In this document: positions 31,700 through 38,602 of the stretch, one piece after another | Numbering within the stretch: the stretch's first letter is position 1 | Layout: each line of letters opens with the position of its first letter | NCBI GenBank assembly: GCA_035604195.1 | Contig: DATNIY010000023.1 | Coordinates: forward strand, 1-38,602 | DNA from: DATJLY01 sp035604195 | GTDB lineage: Bacteria > Pseudomonadota > Alphaproteobacteria > ATCC43930 > CGMCC-115725 | Direction of reading: 5' to 3' | Length of the DNA: 38,602 nt | Made by a program: the position numbers and the translations under genes | The notes under the pieces: generated by a model | Seen by the model: only the letters and a program-made list of their open reading frames with translations | Told to the model about the DNA's origin: nothing | The model's database searches: none

Positions 31700-32272
31700 A
31701 TGATCCGTCATCGCCTCACTGGTCTTGTCATCGCCGTGGCGCTCGCAGCTTCGTCCGGCACCGCCGTGTCAGCCGATAAGAAACCCGCGTTCGATCTCCG
31801 CTCCCCGGCCTTCAAGGAGTTTTCCAGCCTCACCAAGAAATACACAGGCAAAAATCCGCAGTTCCCGGGCTGTGACGGCGGCGACATCTCGCCCCCGCTC
31901 GTCTGGTCGGGCGCGCCCGCTGCGACGAAAAGCTATGCGATCGAGTTGATCGACCTCGCCGGTAATCCGCCATTGGGTAACGTGCATTGGGTCGCCTATG
32001 GCATTCCAGCGTCGAAGACGTCGCTCAAAGAGGGCGAGGGGAGCGCGCCGTCCGCTTCGATCGTCAGCGGTAAGAACATGATCGGAAGGGATGCCTATTT
32101 CGGCCCTTGCCCGCGTGCCGGCGACAAGCCGCACCCCTTCACGTTCCTTCTCATGGCGACCGATCTCGCGCCCGATGCGCTCAAGCCGGGCCTGACGCGC
32201 GACGAGCTTGCGGCGGAGATCAAGAGCCACATTCTCGACAAGACCACGCTGGTCCTGCGCTACGGACATTGA
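31700..32272 (+). CDS. Exported YbhB/YbcL (PEBP-like) protein
   Basis: A 190-residue protein of the phosphatidylethanolamine-binding/Raf kinase inhibitor-like family. A signal peptide ends around residue 25 (LVIAVALAASSGTAVSA). The ligand-pocket motifs are CDGGDISPPLVWSG, GNVHWVAYGIP and YFGPCPRAGDKPHPFTF. The bacterial function is poorly known; a small-ligand or phospholipid binding role is usual. The ATG at 31700 has AAGGGGA upstream. It diverges from gpsA with a 196-base gap and converges on the GlcG/HbpS-like gene. Confidence 0.9.
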   Translation: MIRHRLTGLVIAVALAASSGTAVSADKKPAFDLRSPAFKEFSSLTKKYTGKNPQFPGCDGGDISPPLVWSGAPAATKSYAIELIDLAGNPPLGNVHWVAYGIPASKTSLKEGEGSAPSASIVSGKNMIGRDAYFGPCPRAGDKPHPFTFLLMATDLAPDALKPGLTRDELAAEIKSHILDKTTLVLRYGH

Positions 32273-32326
32273 GCGCGGCAACGCTGCCGGGCGATTTGTA
32301 GCCACAGAGCCGGGCCTGGCCGCGTT

Positions 32327-32836
32327 TTATTCGATCGCGTCGACACCGGCCTTTGCCACCTGGTTGTCAGGCGCTGAGACCGGCGCGCCGCCCACGCCGA
32401 TTGCCCCGATGATCTTGCCCTTGACGACGATCGGAAGGCCGCCGCCGATGGGCAGCACCCCTTCGAGCCCGAGCACGGGATAAGCGCCGGCCGCCAAGCG
32501 CTCTTCGAAGGCCTGGGTTGGACGCCGGAACCGCGCGGCGGTCTCCGCCTTTCGCACGGCCAAATGGAGCGGGCCGTAACTGATGCCGTCGAAGCGCTCG
32601 AAATAGACCAGTGCGCCGTTCGGTTCGACGATGGCGATCGCTTCGGTGACCCCAAGCTTTCGCGCTTCCGCCGCCGCTGCCGCGGCAACCCGCTTGGCCT
32701 GGGCCAACGTTATCGGAGCGCCATAGGGCGGCGGCGGCGCTGGCGCCGCGGGCGCCGGTGCCTGTTGCGCTTGCGCAACGCCACCGAGCACGAGAGCGGC
32801 GGCGAGCGCGGCCGCCGCCAAAAGCTGAATCCGCAT
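32327..32836 (-). CDS. Exported GlcG/HbpS family protein
   Basis: A 169-residue protein with a signal peptide (MRIQLLAAAALAAALVLGGVAQAQ). A Pro/Ala stretch precedes a domain starting ITLAQAKRVAAAAAAEARKLG. It continues with IAIVEPNGALVYFERFDGISYGPLHLAVRKAETAARFRRPT and GGLPIVVKGKIIGAIGVGGA, the pattern of the GlcG/HbpS (DUF336) family. HbpS binds haem outside the cell in streptomycetes; other members are of unknown role. A strong ribosome site (GGGGAGGAAAA) precedes the ATG. It is downstream of tsaD on the same strand. Confidence 0.9.
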   Translation of the reverse strand: MRIQLLAAAALAAALVLGGVAQAQQAPAPAAPAPPPPYGAPITLAQAKRVAAAAAAEARKLGVTEAIAIVEPNGALVYFERFDGISYGPLHLAVRKAETAARFRRPTQAFEERLAAGAYPVLGLEGVLPIGGGLPIVVKGKIIGAIGVGGAPVSAPDNQVAKAGVDAIE

Positions 32837-32918
32837 GATTTTCCTCCCCAGATTCGCCAGATTCCCCGCCCAATGGTGGGCGGCGGCCGATCTTAAACGG
32901 CTGCTTTGGGCAACGCCA

Positions 32919-33992
32919 TCACGCCTTGACGCCGGCGCCGATCGCGGGCGGTGCCGTGGGGTCGAGCGGCCAGCGCGGCCGCGGCGCGAAGTCGAGACGG
33001 TCGATGAGGCCGAGCTTCAACCGCTCGATCCCGGCCCAAGCGATCATCGCGCCATTGTCGGTGCAAAGCTCGGGCGGCGGCGCCAGAAATTCGAGGCCCG
33101 CATCGGTGGCGAACGCGGCCAAACGCCGGCGCAGCGCCGCATTCGCCGCGACGCCGCCGGCTGCGACCAGCACGCGGCCTTGCGGATGCGCTGATCGGAA
33201 GCGGTCGATCGCGTGCTGAGTGCGATCGACCAGGCAATCGGCGATGGCCGCCTGCAGCTCTGCCGCGAGGTCGGCCACCTCGCGCGGCGCGAGAGCGCCC
33301 TTGGCGCGCAGGATCGCGTCGACGGTTTGCACCAGCGCCGTCTTCAGGCCGGAGAAGGAGAAATCGCACCCCGCGCGCCCGCGCAGCGGCCGCGGCAGCG
33401 TGAAGCGGCCGGCCATGCCGCCCGCGGCGGCGCGCTCGATCGCGGGGCCGCCGGGATAGCCCAGGCCCAGGAGCTTCGCCCCCTTGTCGAAGGCCTCGCC
33501 GGCGGCATCATCCAGGGTGGTCCCGAGCCGGCGATAGCGCCCGACTCCTTCGGCGATGAGCAACTGCGTATGGCCGCCCGAGACCAGCAGAAGAAGATAG
33601 GGAAACGCCAGATCGTCGGTGAGCCGCGGGCTCAGCGCATGGCCTTCGAGGTGATTGACCGCGATGAAGGGCAGCCCGCGCGCCAAGGCGATGGCCTTGG
33701 CCTCGGTGACGCCGACGATGACGCCGCCGATGAGGCCCGGCCCCCCCGTCGCCGCGATGGCCGCGAGACCCTCGAAATGCGCGCCCGCGGCGGCCAACGC
33801 CTTTGCAATCAGCCCGTCGAGATGATCCAAATGCGCGCGCGCCGCGATCTCCGGCACGATGCCGCCATAGGGACGATGCTCGGCCATTTGCGAGAGCACC
33901 AGATTGGCGCGGATGCGGCGCGGCGCGGCCTCGTCGCTCACCACCGCCACCGCGGTCTCGTCGCAGCTCGTCTCGATGCCCAGAACCAGCAT
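32919..33992 (-). CDS. tsaD: tRNA threonylcarbamoyladenosine transferase TsaD
   Basis: A 357-residue universal enzyme that, with TsaB and TsaE, installs the threonylcarbamoyl group on A37 of ANN-decoding tRNAs. The family start MLVLGIETSCDETAVAV is seen. The metal-binding His pair is HLEGHALSP, followed by LLVSGGHTQLL, GEAFDKGAKLLGLGYPGGP and VAAGGVAANAALRRRL, with the closing DNGAMIAWAG. It diverges from hemC with a 109-base gap, as in many Alphaproteobacteria. Confidence 0.97.
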   Translation of the reverse strand: MLVLGIETSCDETAVAVVSDEAAPRRIRANLVLSQMAEHRPYGGIVPEIAARAHLDHLDGLIAKALAAAGAHFEGLAAIAATGGPGLIGGVIVGVTEAKAIALARGLPFIAVNHLEGHALSPRLTDDLAFPYLLLLVSGGHTQLLIAEGVGRYRRLGTTLDDAAGEAFDKGAKLLGLGYPGGPAIERAAAGGMAGRFTLPRPLRGRAGCDFSFSGLKTALVQTVDAILRAKGALAPREVADLAAELQAAIADCLVDRTQHAIDRFRSAHPQGRVLVAAGGVAANAALRRRLAAFATDAGLEFLAPPPELCTDNGAMIAWAGIERLKLGLIDRLDFAPRPRWPLDPTAPPAIGAGVKA

Positions 33993-34101
33993 GGCGCGAA
34001 GCTAGCGAGCGCCCCCTGCCGCGGCAACGGCCGCAGAAGGCGCGGCACGGGAATTGCTTCGGCCCCTTCCCTTCCCGGCCGCGCGCGCCTTAGAGTGCGC
34101 C

Positions 34102-35058
34102 ATGGCCTCACCTCTTCTGCGCCTCGGCACGCGCGGCAGCGCCTTGGCACTGGCGCAAGCGGCCGAGTTGCGCGCGCGTCTTGGCATGGCGCATGCCGAG
34201 CTGGCCGCGCCCGGCGCCATAGAAATCGTGACGATCCGCACCAGTGGCGACCGGTTGGCATCGCTATCCCTGGCCGATGCCGGCGGCAAGGGCCTCTTCA
34301 CCAAGGAGATCGAGGAGGCGCTGCTCGCCGGCGCGATCGATCTGGCCGTGCATTCGATGAAGGACATGCCGACCCAAGTGCCGGCCGGGCTCGCCATCGC
34401 CTGTCACTTGCCGCGCGAGGATCCGCGCGACGCGCTGGTGGCCTCGGGCGGCATCGCGCGTCTTGCCGATCTGCCGCGCGGCGCCACGATCGGCACCTCG
34501 TCCTTGCGCCGCAAGGCGCAACTGCTTTATGCGCGGCCTGATCTGCGCATCGTGCCGCTGCGCGGCAATGTCGAGACGCGGCTTAAGAAAATAGCCGAGG
34601 GCGGCATCGCCGCGACGCTCTTGGCCGTCGCCGGGCTGAAGCGGCTGGGCCGCGCCGACCGCATCGCCGCCGTGCTGGCGCCCGCGGAGATGCTGCCCGC
34701 GGTGGCGCAAGGCGTGATCGCGGTCGAGACGCGCGCCGAGGATGCCCGCGCCCGCGCCTGGCTGGCACCGCTCGACGACGCCGCCACATCCGCTTGCGCC
34801 GCGGCTGAGCGCGCCTTGCTCGCGGCGCTCGATGGTTCGTGCCGCACGCCGATTGCAGCGCTGGCACGGCTCGAGGGCGAACGCATCGGCCTCGATGCCA
34901 TGGTGATCCGGCCCGACGGCAGAGTGCGCTTTTGCGCCCGGCGCGACGGCGCGCGCGGCGATGCCGCTCGCCTCGGCGCCGAGGCCGGCGCCGAGCTCAA
35001 AGCGCTGGCCGGCGCGGATTTCTTCACGCTCGAGCCGGCGGCAGAGCAAGGATCATGA
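34102..35058 (+). CDS. hemC: Hydroxymethylbilane synthase (porphobilinogen deaminase)
   Basis: A 318-residue haem pathway enzyme that links four porphobilinogens into hydroxymethylbilane. Seen are LLRLGTRGSALALAQA at the N-terminus, VHSMKDMPTQVPAGLAIAC, IGTSSLRRKAQLL, LRGNVETRLKKI and the dipyrromethane cofactor Cys in LDGSCRTPIAAL. The ATG at 34102 precedes MASPLLRLG; the ribosome site is weak. Its stop overlaps the hemD start (ATGA), opening the operon hemC-hemD-mitofilin-hemY. Confidence 0.97.
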   Translation: MASPLLRLGTRGSALALAQAAELRARLGMAHAELAAPGAIEIVTIRTSGDRLASLSLADAGGKGLFTKEIEEALLAGAIDLAVHSMKDMPTQVPAGLAIACHLPREDPRDALVASGGIARLADLPRGATIGTSSLRRKAQLLYARPDLRIVPLRGNVETRLKKIAEGGIAATLLAVAGLKRLGRADRIAAVLAPAEMLPAVAQGVIAVETRAEDARARAWLAPLDDAATSACAAAERALLAALDGSCRTPIAALARLEGERIGLDAMVIRPDGRVRFCARRDGARGDAARLGAEAGAELKALAGADFFTLEPAAEQGS

Positions 35059-35828
35059 AGGCGCTCGTCACGCGGCCGCTGCAGGATGCTGCGAGCCTCG
35101 CCGCGGCGCTCGCGGCGCGCGGCATCGAGCCGCTCTTGGAGCCGCTCCTCACCATCCGGCCGGTGGCGGATGCGGCGCGGCGGCTGCCGCCAATGTTGCG
35201 CGGCGCGCAGGCCGTGCTCTTCACCAGCGTCAATGGCGTGCGCGCCTTTGCCGCCGCCACCGAATCGCGCCGGCTCCCCGCCTTGGCCGTCGGCGATGCG
35301 ACGGCCGTAGCGGCGCGCGCGGCGGGCTTTCCGCTGGTGATGAGCGCCCACGGCAATGTCGCCGATCTGGCGCGATTGGTCATCGACCGCTTGCAGCCGC
35401 GCGACGGTGCGCTGGTTCACGCCGCGGCGCGCGAGGTCGCGGGCGATCTCGCGGGGTCGCTCAGTGCAGCAGGCTTTTCGCTGCGGCGCGCGGTGCTCTA
35501 CGAGGCGGTAGCGGCGACGCGGCTCAGCGATGCAACGGCGGCGGCGCTGGCGGACCGCAACGTCGCCTTCGCGCTCTTTTTCTCTCCCCGGACAGCGGCG
35601 AGCTTTGTTAGGCTGGTCGCGACCGCGGGCCTCGCCGAGACCTGCCGCGACATCGTGGCCCTGGCCCTGAGTGCGGCCGTGGCAGCGGCGCTCGGCGCCC
35701 TCGTCTGGCGCGAGATCAGGGTCGCCGAAGCGCCGAACGAGGCAGCGCTGGTCGCGGCGCTCGATTTCGACCTCGCCGACCGCACCCGGCCCGATCCGCC
35801 CTCAGCAAAGCAGGAGGCGCCGGCATGA
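35055..35828 (+). CDS. hemD: Uroporphyrinogen-III synthase
   Basis: A 257-residue enzyme that closes and inverts ring D of hydroxymethylbilane. HemD sequences are poorly conserved, but the pattern ALVTRPLQDAASLAAALAARG, AVLFTSVNGVRAF, LPALAVGDATAVAARAAGF and VAFALFFSPRTAASFV is typical. The start has AAGGA upstream and overlaps hemC; the stop overlaps the mitofilin-like gene (ATGA). Position between hemC and the mitofilin gene supports the call. Confidence 0.92.
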   Translation: MKALVTRPLQDAASLAAALAARGIEPLLEPLLTIRPVADAARRLPPMLRGAQAVLFTSVNGVRAFAAATESRRLPALAVGDATAVAARAAGFPLVMSAHGNVADLARLVIDRLQPRDGALVHAAAREVAGDLAGSLSAAGFSLRRAVLYEAVAATRLSDATAAALADRNVAFALFFSPRTAASFVRLVATAGLAETCRDIVALALSAAVAAALGALVWREIRVAEAPNEAALVAALDFDLADRTRPDPPSAKQEAPA

Positions 35829-36856
35829 CAGACGCGAGCAAGGACCAAGGCGCCGCCGCGCCGAGCGCAGAAAAACCCGAGGCGAGCCATCGCGGCGCTG
35901 GCGCCGCCGTGGCGGCGGTGCTGATCGCGGCCCTCCTCATCGTCGGCAGTGCGCCTTATTGGGCGCCGCAACTTCTGCCGCTGTTGCCGTGGGGGATGGC
36001 CAATTCCCAGGACCAGCGGCTCGATGCCGTCGAAGAACAAAGCCGCGGCGCCGTGGCAGCGGTGACGCGGATCGAACGGCAGGCGCAGTCTGCCGATGCG
36101 GCGCTGGCGGCACTGTCGGATCAGTTCAAGACGCTCCGTGATCGCGTCGCCGCGCTTGAGCAGCGGCCCGCGGCAGCGCCCGATGTCACGGGCGCGCTGG
36201 CACCCACCAAGGAGGAACTGAGCCGGATCGAGCAGCGGCTCGATGCGCTCGCGGCCCGCCTCGACAAGCTCGCCGCCGAGCAAACGGCGCAGAGCGGCAA
36301 TGGCGATCGCATGCTGCTCTTGGCCGCAGGCGAGTTGCGCAGCGATGTCGTGAGTTCGCGCCCTTATGTCGGCGCGCTGGAAGCGGTCGCGGCCTTGGCA
36401 CGCGACCGGCCCGAGCTCGCCCCGGTGATCGCGCGTTTGCAGGGCGACGCCGCGACCGGGGTGCCGGGCTTGGCGTTGCTCGCGGCGCGCTTTTCCAGTG
36501 CGACCGCGCCGGCGATCCTGAGCGCCGGTGCCACGGCGGCCGCTTCCAGCCCCGAGGAAGAGTGGTGGCAAAGAATATTGGCGCGGATCGAGCGGCTCGT
36601 CGTCATCCGCCGCGTCGACAAGCGCGATCCGATTGCGGCGGCGGTGGCCGAAGCGCAGGCGGCGCTCGACAAGGGGGAGATCGGACGCGCGGTCGCGGTG
36701 CTGCAGTCGCTGTCGGGAGCGGAGGCCGCGGCGGCAGCGTCCTGGCTTGCCGAAGCGCAGCGGCGGCTTGCCGCCGAGGCGGCGGTCGACGCGCTGACGC
36801 AGCAGATTGCGCTTCATCTTGCGGGATCGGACAAGCCCGAGGGAGCCGCCCGCTGA
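35825..36856 (+). CDS. Inner-membrane mitofilin (Mic60)-like protein
   Basis: A 343-residue protein with a short cytoplasmic N-terminus, one membrane helix (about 28-48), a periplasmic coiled coil (about 62-155, e.g. QRLDAVEEQSRGAVAAV and ELSRIEQRLDALAARLDKL) and a helical C-terminal domain (WWQRILARIERLVVIRR, ending in ALDKGEIGRAVAVLQSLSG). This matches the alphaproteobacterial homologues of mitochondrial Mic60, found in the haem operon and linked to intracytoplasmic membrane shaping. The start overlaps hemD, and the stop overlaps hemY (TGATG). Confidence 0.88.
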   Translation: MTDASKDQGAAAPSAEKPEASHRGAGAAVAAVLIAALLIVGSAPYWAPQLLPLLPWGMANSQDQRLDAVEEQSRGAVAAVTRIERQAQSADAALAALSDQFKTLRDRVAALEQRPAAAPDVTGALAPTKEELSRIEQRLDALAARLDKLAAEQTAQSGNGDRMLLLAAGELRSDVVSSRPYVGALEAVAALARDRPELAPVIARLQGDAATGVPGLALLAARFSSATAPAILSAGATAAASSPEEEWWQRILARIERLVVIRRVDKRDPIAAAVAEAQAALDKGEIGRAVAVLQSLSGAEAAAAASWLAEAQRRLAAEAAVDALTQQIALHLAGSDKPEGAAR

Positions 36857-38247
36857 TGCGTGCGCTGCCGGCGATCCTGGCGATGGCGGCGCTCGTCGCC
36901 GTGGCGGTGTTCGTCGCCGACCGGCCGGGCAGCGTCGCCATCGCCTGGCAGGGCTGGCGCGTCGACACCAGCGTCGCCGTGCTGGTGCTCGGCACCGTCG
37001 TCATCGCCGTTCTCGCGGCGGCGCTTTACAATTTGCTGCGGCGGATCTGGCGGGCGCCGCGCGCTTTTTTGCGGGCGCGGCGCGAGCGGCGGCGCCAGGC
37101 GGGATACCGTGCGCTGACGCAGGGCATGGTCGCGGTCGCCGCCGGCGATGCGGCGGAGGCGCAGCGGCTCGCGCGCAAGGCCGATGTGCTGCTGGCCGAG
37201 CCGCCCTTGACCCTGCTCCTGTCGGCGCAGGCGGCGCAGCTCAGCGGCGACGAGCAGGCAGCGCAGCGCTATTTCACCACCATGCTGAAGCGGCCGGAGA
37301 CCGAGTTCCTGGGGATTCGCGGCCTCATCCTTCAGGCGCTGCGCGCCGGCAACGAGCAGGAGGCGCTGCGTCTGACACACCGCGCCAAGGCGCTGCGCCC
37401 GCGCACGCCCTGGGTGCTGCGCTCGCTCTTCGAGCTCGAGGCGCGCGCCGGCAAATGGAACGCCGCCGAGGCGGCGCTCATCGAGGCGACGCGGCGCAAG
37501 ACCGTGCCGGCGGAAGACGCCAAGCGCCACCGCGCCGTGCTGCTGCATGAAGCCGCCCGCGCCGCCGAGGCGGAAGGCCGGCCCAATGATGCAATCCGTC
37601 TCGCCGCCAAGGCGCAGGGGCTGGCTCCCGGCTTCGCGCCGACCGCGATCCTCTACGCGCACATGCTCGAGCTGCGCGGGCAGGAGCGCCCGGCGCGCAA
37701 GGCGCTCGAGGCCGCCTGGCGCGCAGAGCCGCATCCCGATCTGGCGCGGGAATACAACGCGCTCTTCGCCGGCGAGGCGCCGTTGCTGCGCTTGAAACGC
37801 ATGGAGCGGCTGGCCGCGGCGCATCCCGACCACATCGAGAGCCACTTGGCATTGGCCCGCGCCGCGCTCGATGCGCGGCTATGGGGCGAGGCGCGACGCC
37901 ATCTTGCCGCAATCGAAGCGCAGGAGAGCGCCCGCACGCCAGCGCCGCGCCTGTGCCGGCTGATGGCCGAGCTCGAAGACGCCGAGCACGACAACCCCGT
38001 GGCGGCGCAGGAATGGCTGCGCCGTGCGGCAGCGTCGGAGGCGCGCGATCCGGTCTATGTCTGCCGCTCCTGCGCCGCCGAAAGCGCGCAGTGGAGCGCG
38101 CTTTGCCCGCGCTGCCGCAGCCTCGACAGTTTGGAGTGGCGCGCTCCCTTGCGTGCCGCGCCAGCGCCCGCCGCCATCCCTGCTGCGGCGTCCCTGCCCG
38201 CGCCGGTCACGGTCCTGGCGCCAGCCCCAGGCAGCGGCGCGGCGTGA
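36856..38247 (+). CDS. hemY: HemY family TPR protein with C-terminal zinc ribbon
   Basis: A 463-residue inner membrane protein. Two N-terminal membrane helices (about 5-22 and 40-60) form the HemY_N domain (FVADRPGSVAIAWQGWRVDTS), followed by TPR repeats (about 90-390, e.g. AAARAALDARLWGEARRHLAAIE). Near the end are two Cys pairs: CRSC (403, 406) and CPRC (417, 420), then LDSLEW, a rubredoxin-like ribbon as in LapB/YciM. A Pro/Ala tail follows. HemY is linked to haem synthesis, but its exact role is unclear; it is unrelated to the Bacillus oxidase of the same name. It is translationally coupled to the mitofilin-like gene. Confidence 0.92.
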   Translation: MRALPAILAMAALVAVAVFVADRPGSVAIAWQGWRVDTSVAVLVLGTVVIAVLAAALYNLLRRIWRAPRAFLRARRERRRQAGYRALTQGMVAVAAGDAAEAQRLARKADVLLAEPPLTLLLSAQAAQLSGDEQAAQRYFTTMLKRPETEFLGIRGLILQALRAGNEQEALRLTHRAKALRPRTPWVLRSLFELEARAGKWNAAEAALIEATRRKTVPAEDAKRHRAVLLHEAARAAEAEGRPNDAIRLAAKAQGLAPGFAPTAILYAHMLELRGQERPARKALEAAWRAEPHPDLAREYNALFAGEAPLLRLKRMERLAAAHPDHIESHLALARAALDARLWGEARRHLAAIEAQESARTPAPRLCRLMAELEDAEHDNPVAAQEWLRRAAASEARDPVYVCRSCAAESAQWSALCPRCRSLDSLEWRAPLRAAPAPAAIPAAASLPAPVTVLAPAPGSGAA

Positions 38248-38327
38248 AAGTTTTCGCGATGCGCACGGCGGGGCGGGGCGTTTGACCCTGCAAAATCGCG
38301 GCGCTAAATTCCCGCGCCCGTTCCGGC

Positions 38328-38402
<75 letters not shown>

Positions 38403-38440
38403 ATAACATATTGTAATTATTAGATTTTGTGCATCGGTCC
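38403..38440. other. AT-rich patch directly after the tRNA
   Basis: The first about 30 bases after the CCA contain only a few G or C, against a very GC-rich background. No coding frame, hairpin or recognisable repeat of the tRNA 3' end is visible in the 200 bases left. I see no gene between the tRNA and the window edge. Confidence 0.5.
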
Positions 38441-38581
38441 GACTCGACAGGCTATCAGCTTGTAAATATGTACGCGCCGTGGTGCGGTCCGCGGGCGGGT
38501 GCTCCTGGCAGCCCTAGCGCCGATGCCCGCCGCGTCATCGCCGCCACCGCCGCCACGGCGCGGCGCAAGGGCACGATTCGG

Positions 38582-38601
38582 CCGCCGCGCCAAAGCGGCG
38601 G
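38582..38601. other. Perfect 7-bp inverted repeat at window edge
   Basis: CCGCCGC, loop GCCAAA, GCGGCGG. It may be a hairpin of a transcript that continues beyond the window. There is no T-run within view. Confidence 0.3.
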
Positions 38602-38602
38602 G

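Overview
The window is a GC-rich chromosomal segment from an alphaproteobacterium. The best lineage marker is the right end. There tsaD diverges from hemC, followed by hemD, an inner-membrane mitofilin (Mic60)-like gene and hemY, an arrangement typical of Alphaproteobacteria. I cannot place it to order or genus. Every stretch over 300 bases is either coding or accounted for below.

Region 1 (1-14.7 kb, minus strand) is a tightly packed flagellar gene block. In transcription order it runs: atypical PilZ-like gene, fliE, fliF, fliG, fliK, fliM, fliN, fliQ, flhA, a FliA-type sigma factor, motA (MotC-like), motB (MotD-like), a small membrane protein, fliH, fliI, fliJ and a truncated fliL. Most junctions overlap by a few bases, so it reads as one long operon. 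A near-consensus sigma-54 promoter lies 120 nt before the first gene. The export genes fliP, fliR and flhB are not in the window and may lie beyond base 1. Unusual points are a FliM with no N-terminal CheY-binding segment and a sigma factor with an altered -10 recognition region.

Region 2 (14.9-18.1 kb) holds small, mostly uncharacterised genes: a 121-residue unknown, an OmpA-like envelope protein, a PilZ domain protein, a GYF-domain membrane protein and a small exported protein. Together with the PilZ-like gene of region 1, this suggests cyclic-di-GMP and envelope functions around the motility locus.

Region 3 (18.1-18.9 kb) is a TMEM165/GDT1-family cation transporter behind a yybP-ykoY manganese riboswitch. 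Its protein carries an in-frame 21-residue tandem duplication.

Region 4 (18.9-30.3 kb) is metabolic. It contains a MetE-catalytic-domain methyltransferase, a lone xanthine dehydrogenase-family molybdenum subunit, a UbiD-type decarboxylase, the homogentisate pair hmgA-fahA, a ZIP metal transporter, a glutamine amidotransferase-like gene overlapping a flavin monooxygenase, and a PhoH ATPase.

Region 5 (30.5-38.6 kb) is housekeeping: gpsA, a PEBP-like and a GlcG/HbpS-like exported protein, tsaD, then hemC-hemD-mitofilin-hemY as one translationally coupled operon, a tRNA-Thr(CGT), and a short AT-rich patch after the tRNA. No CRISPR array, insertion sequence or rRNA was seen.
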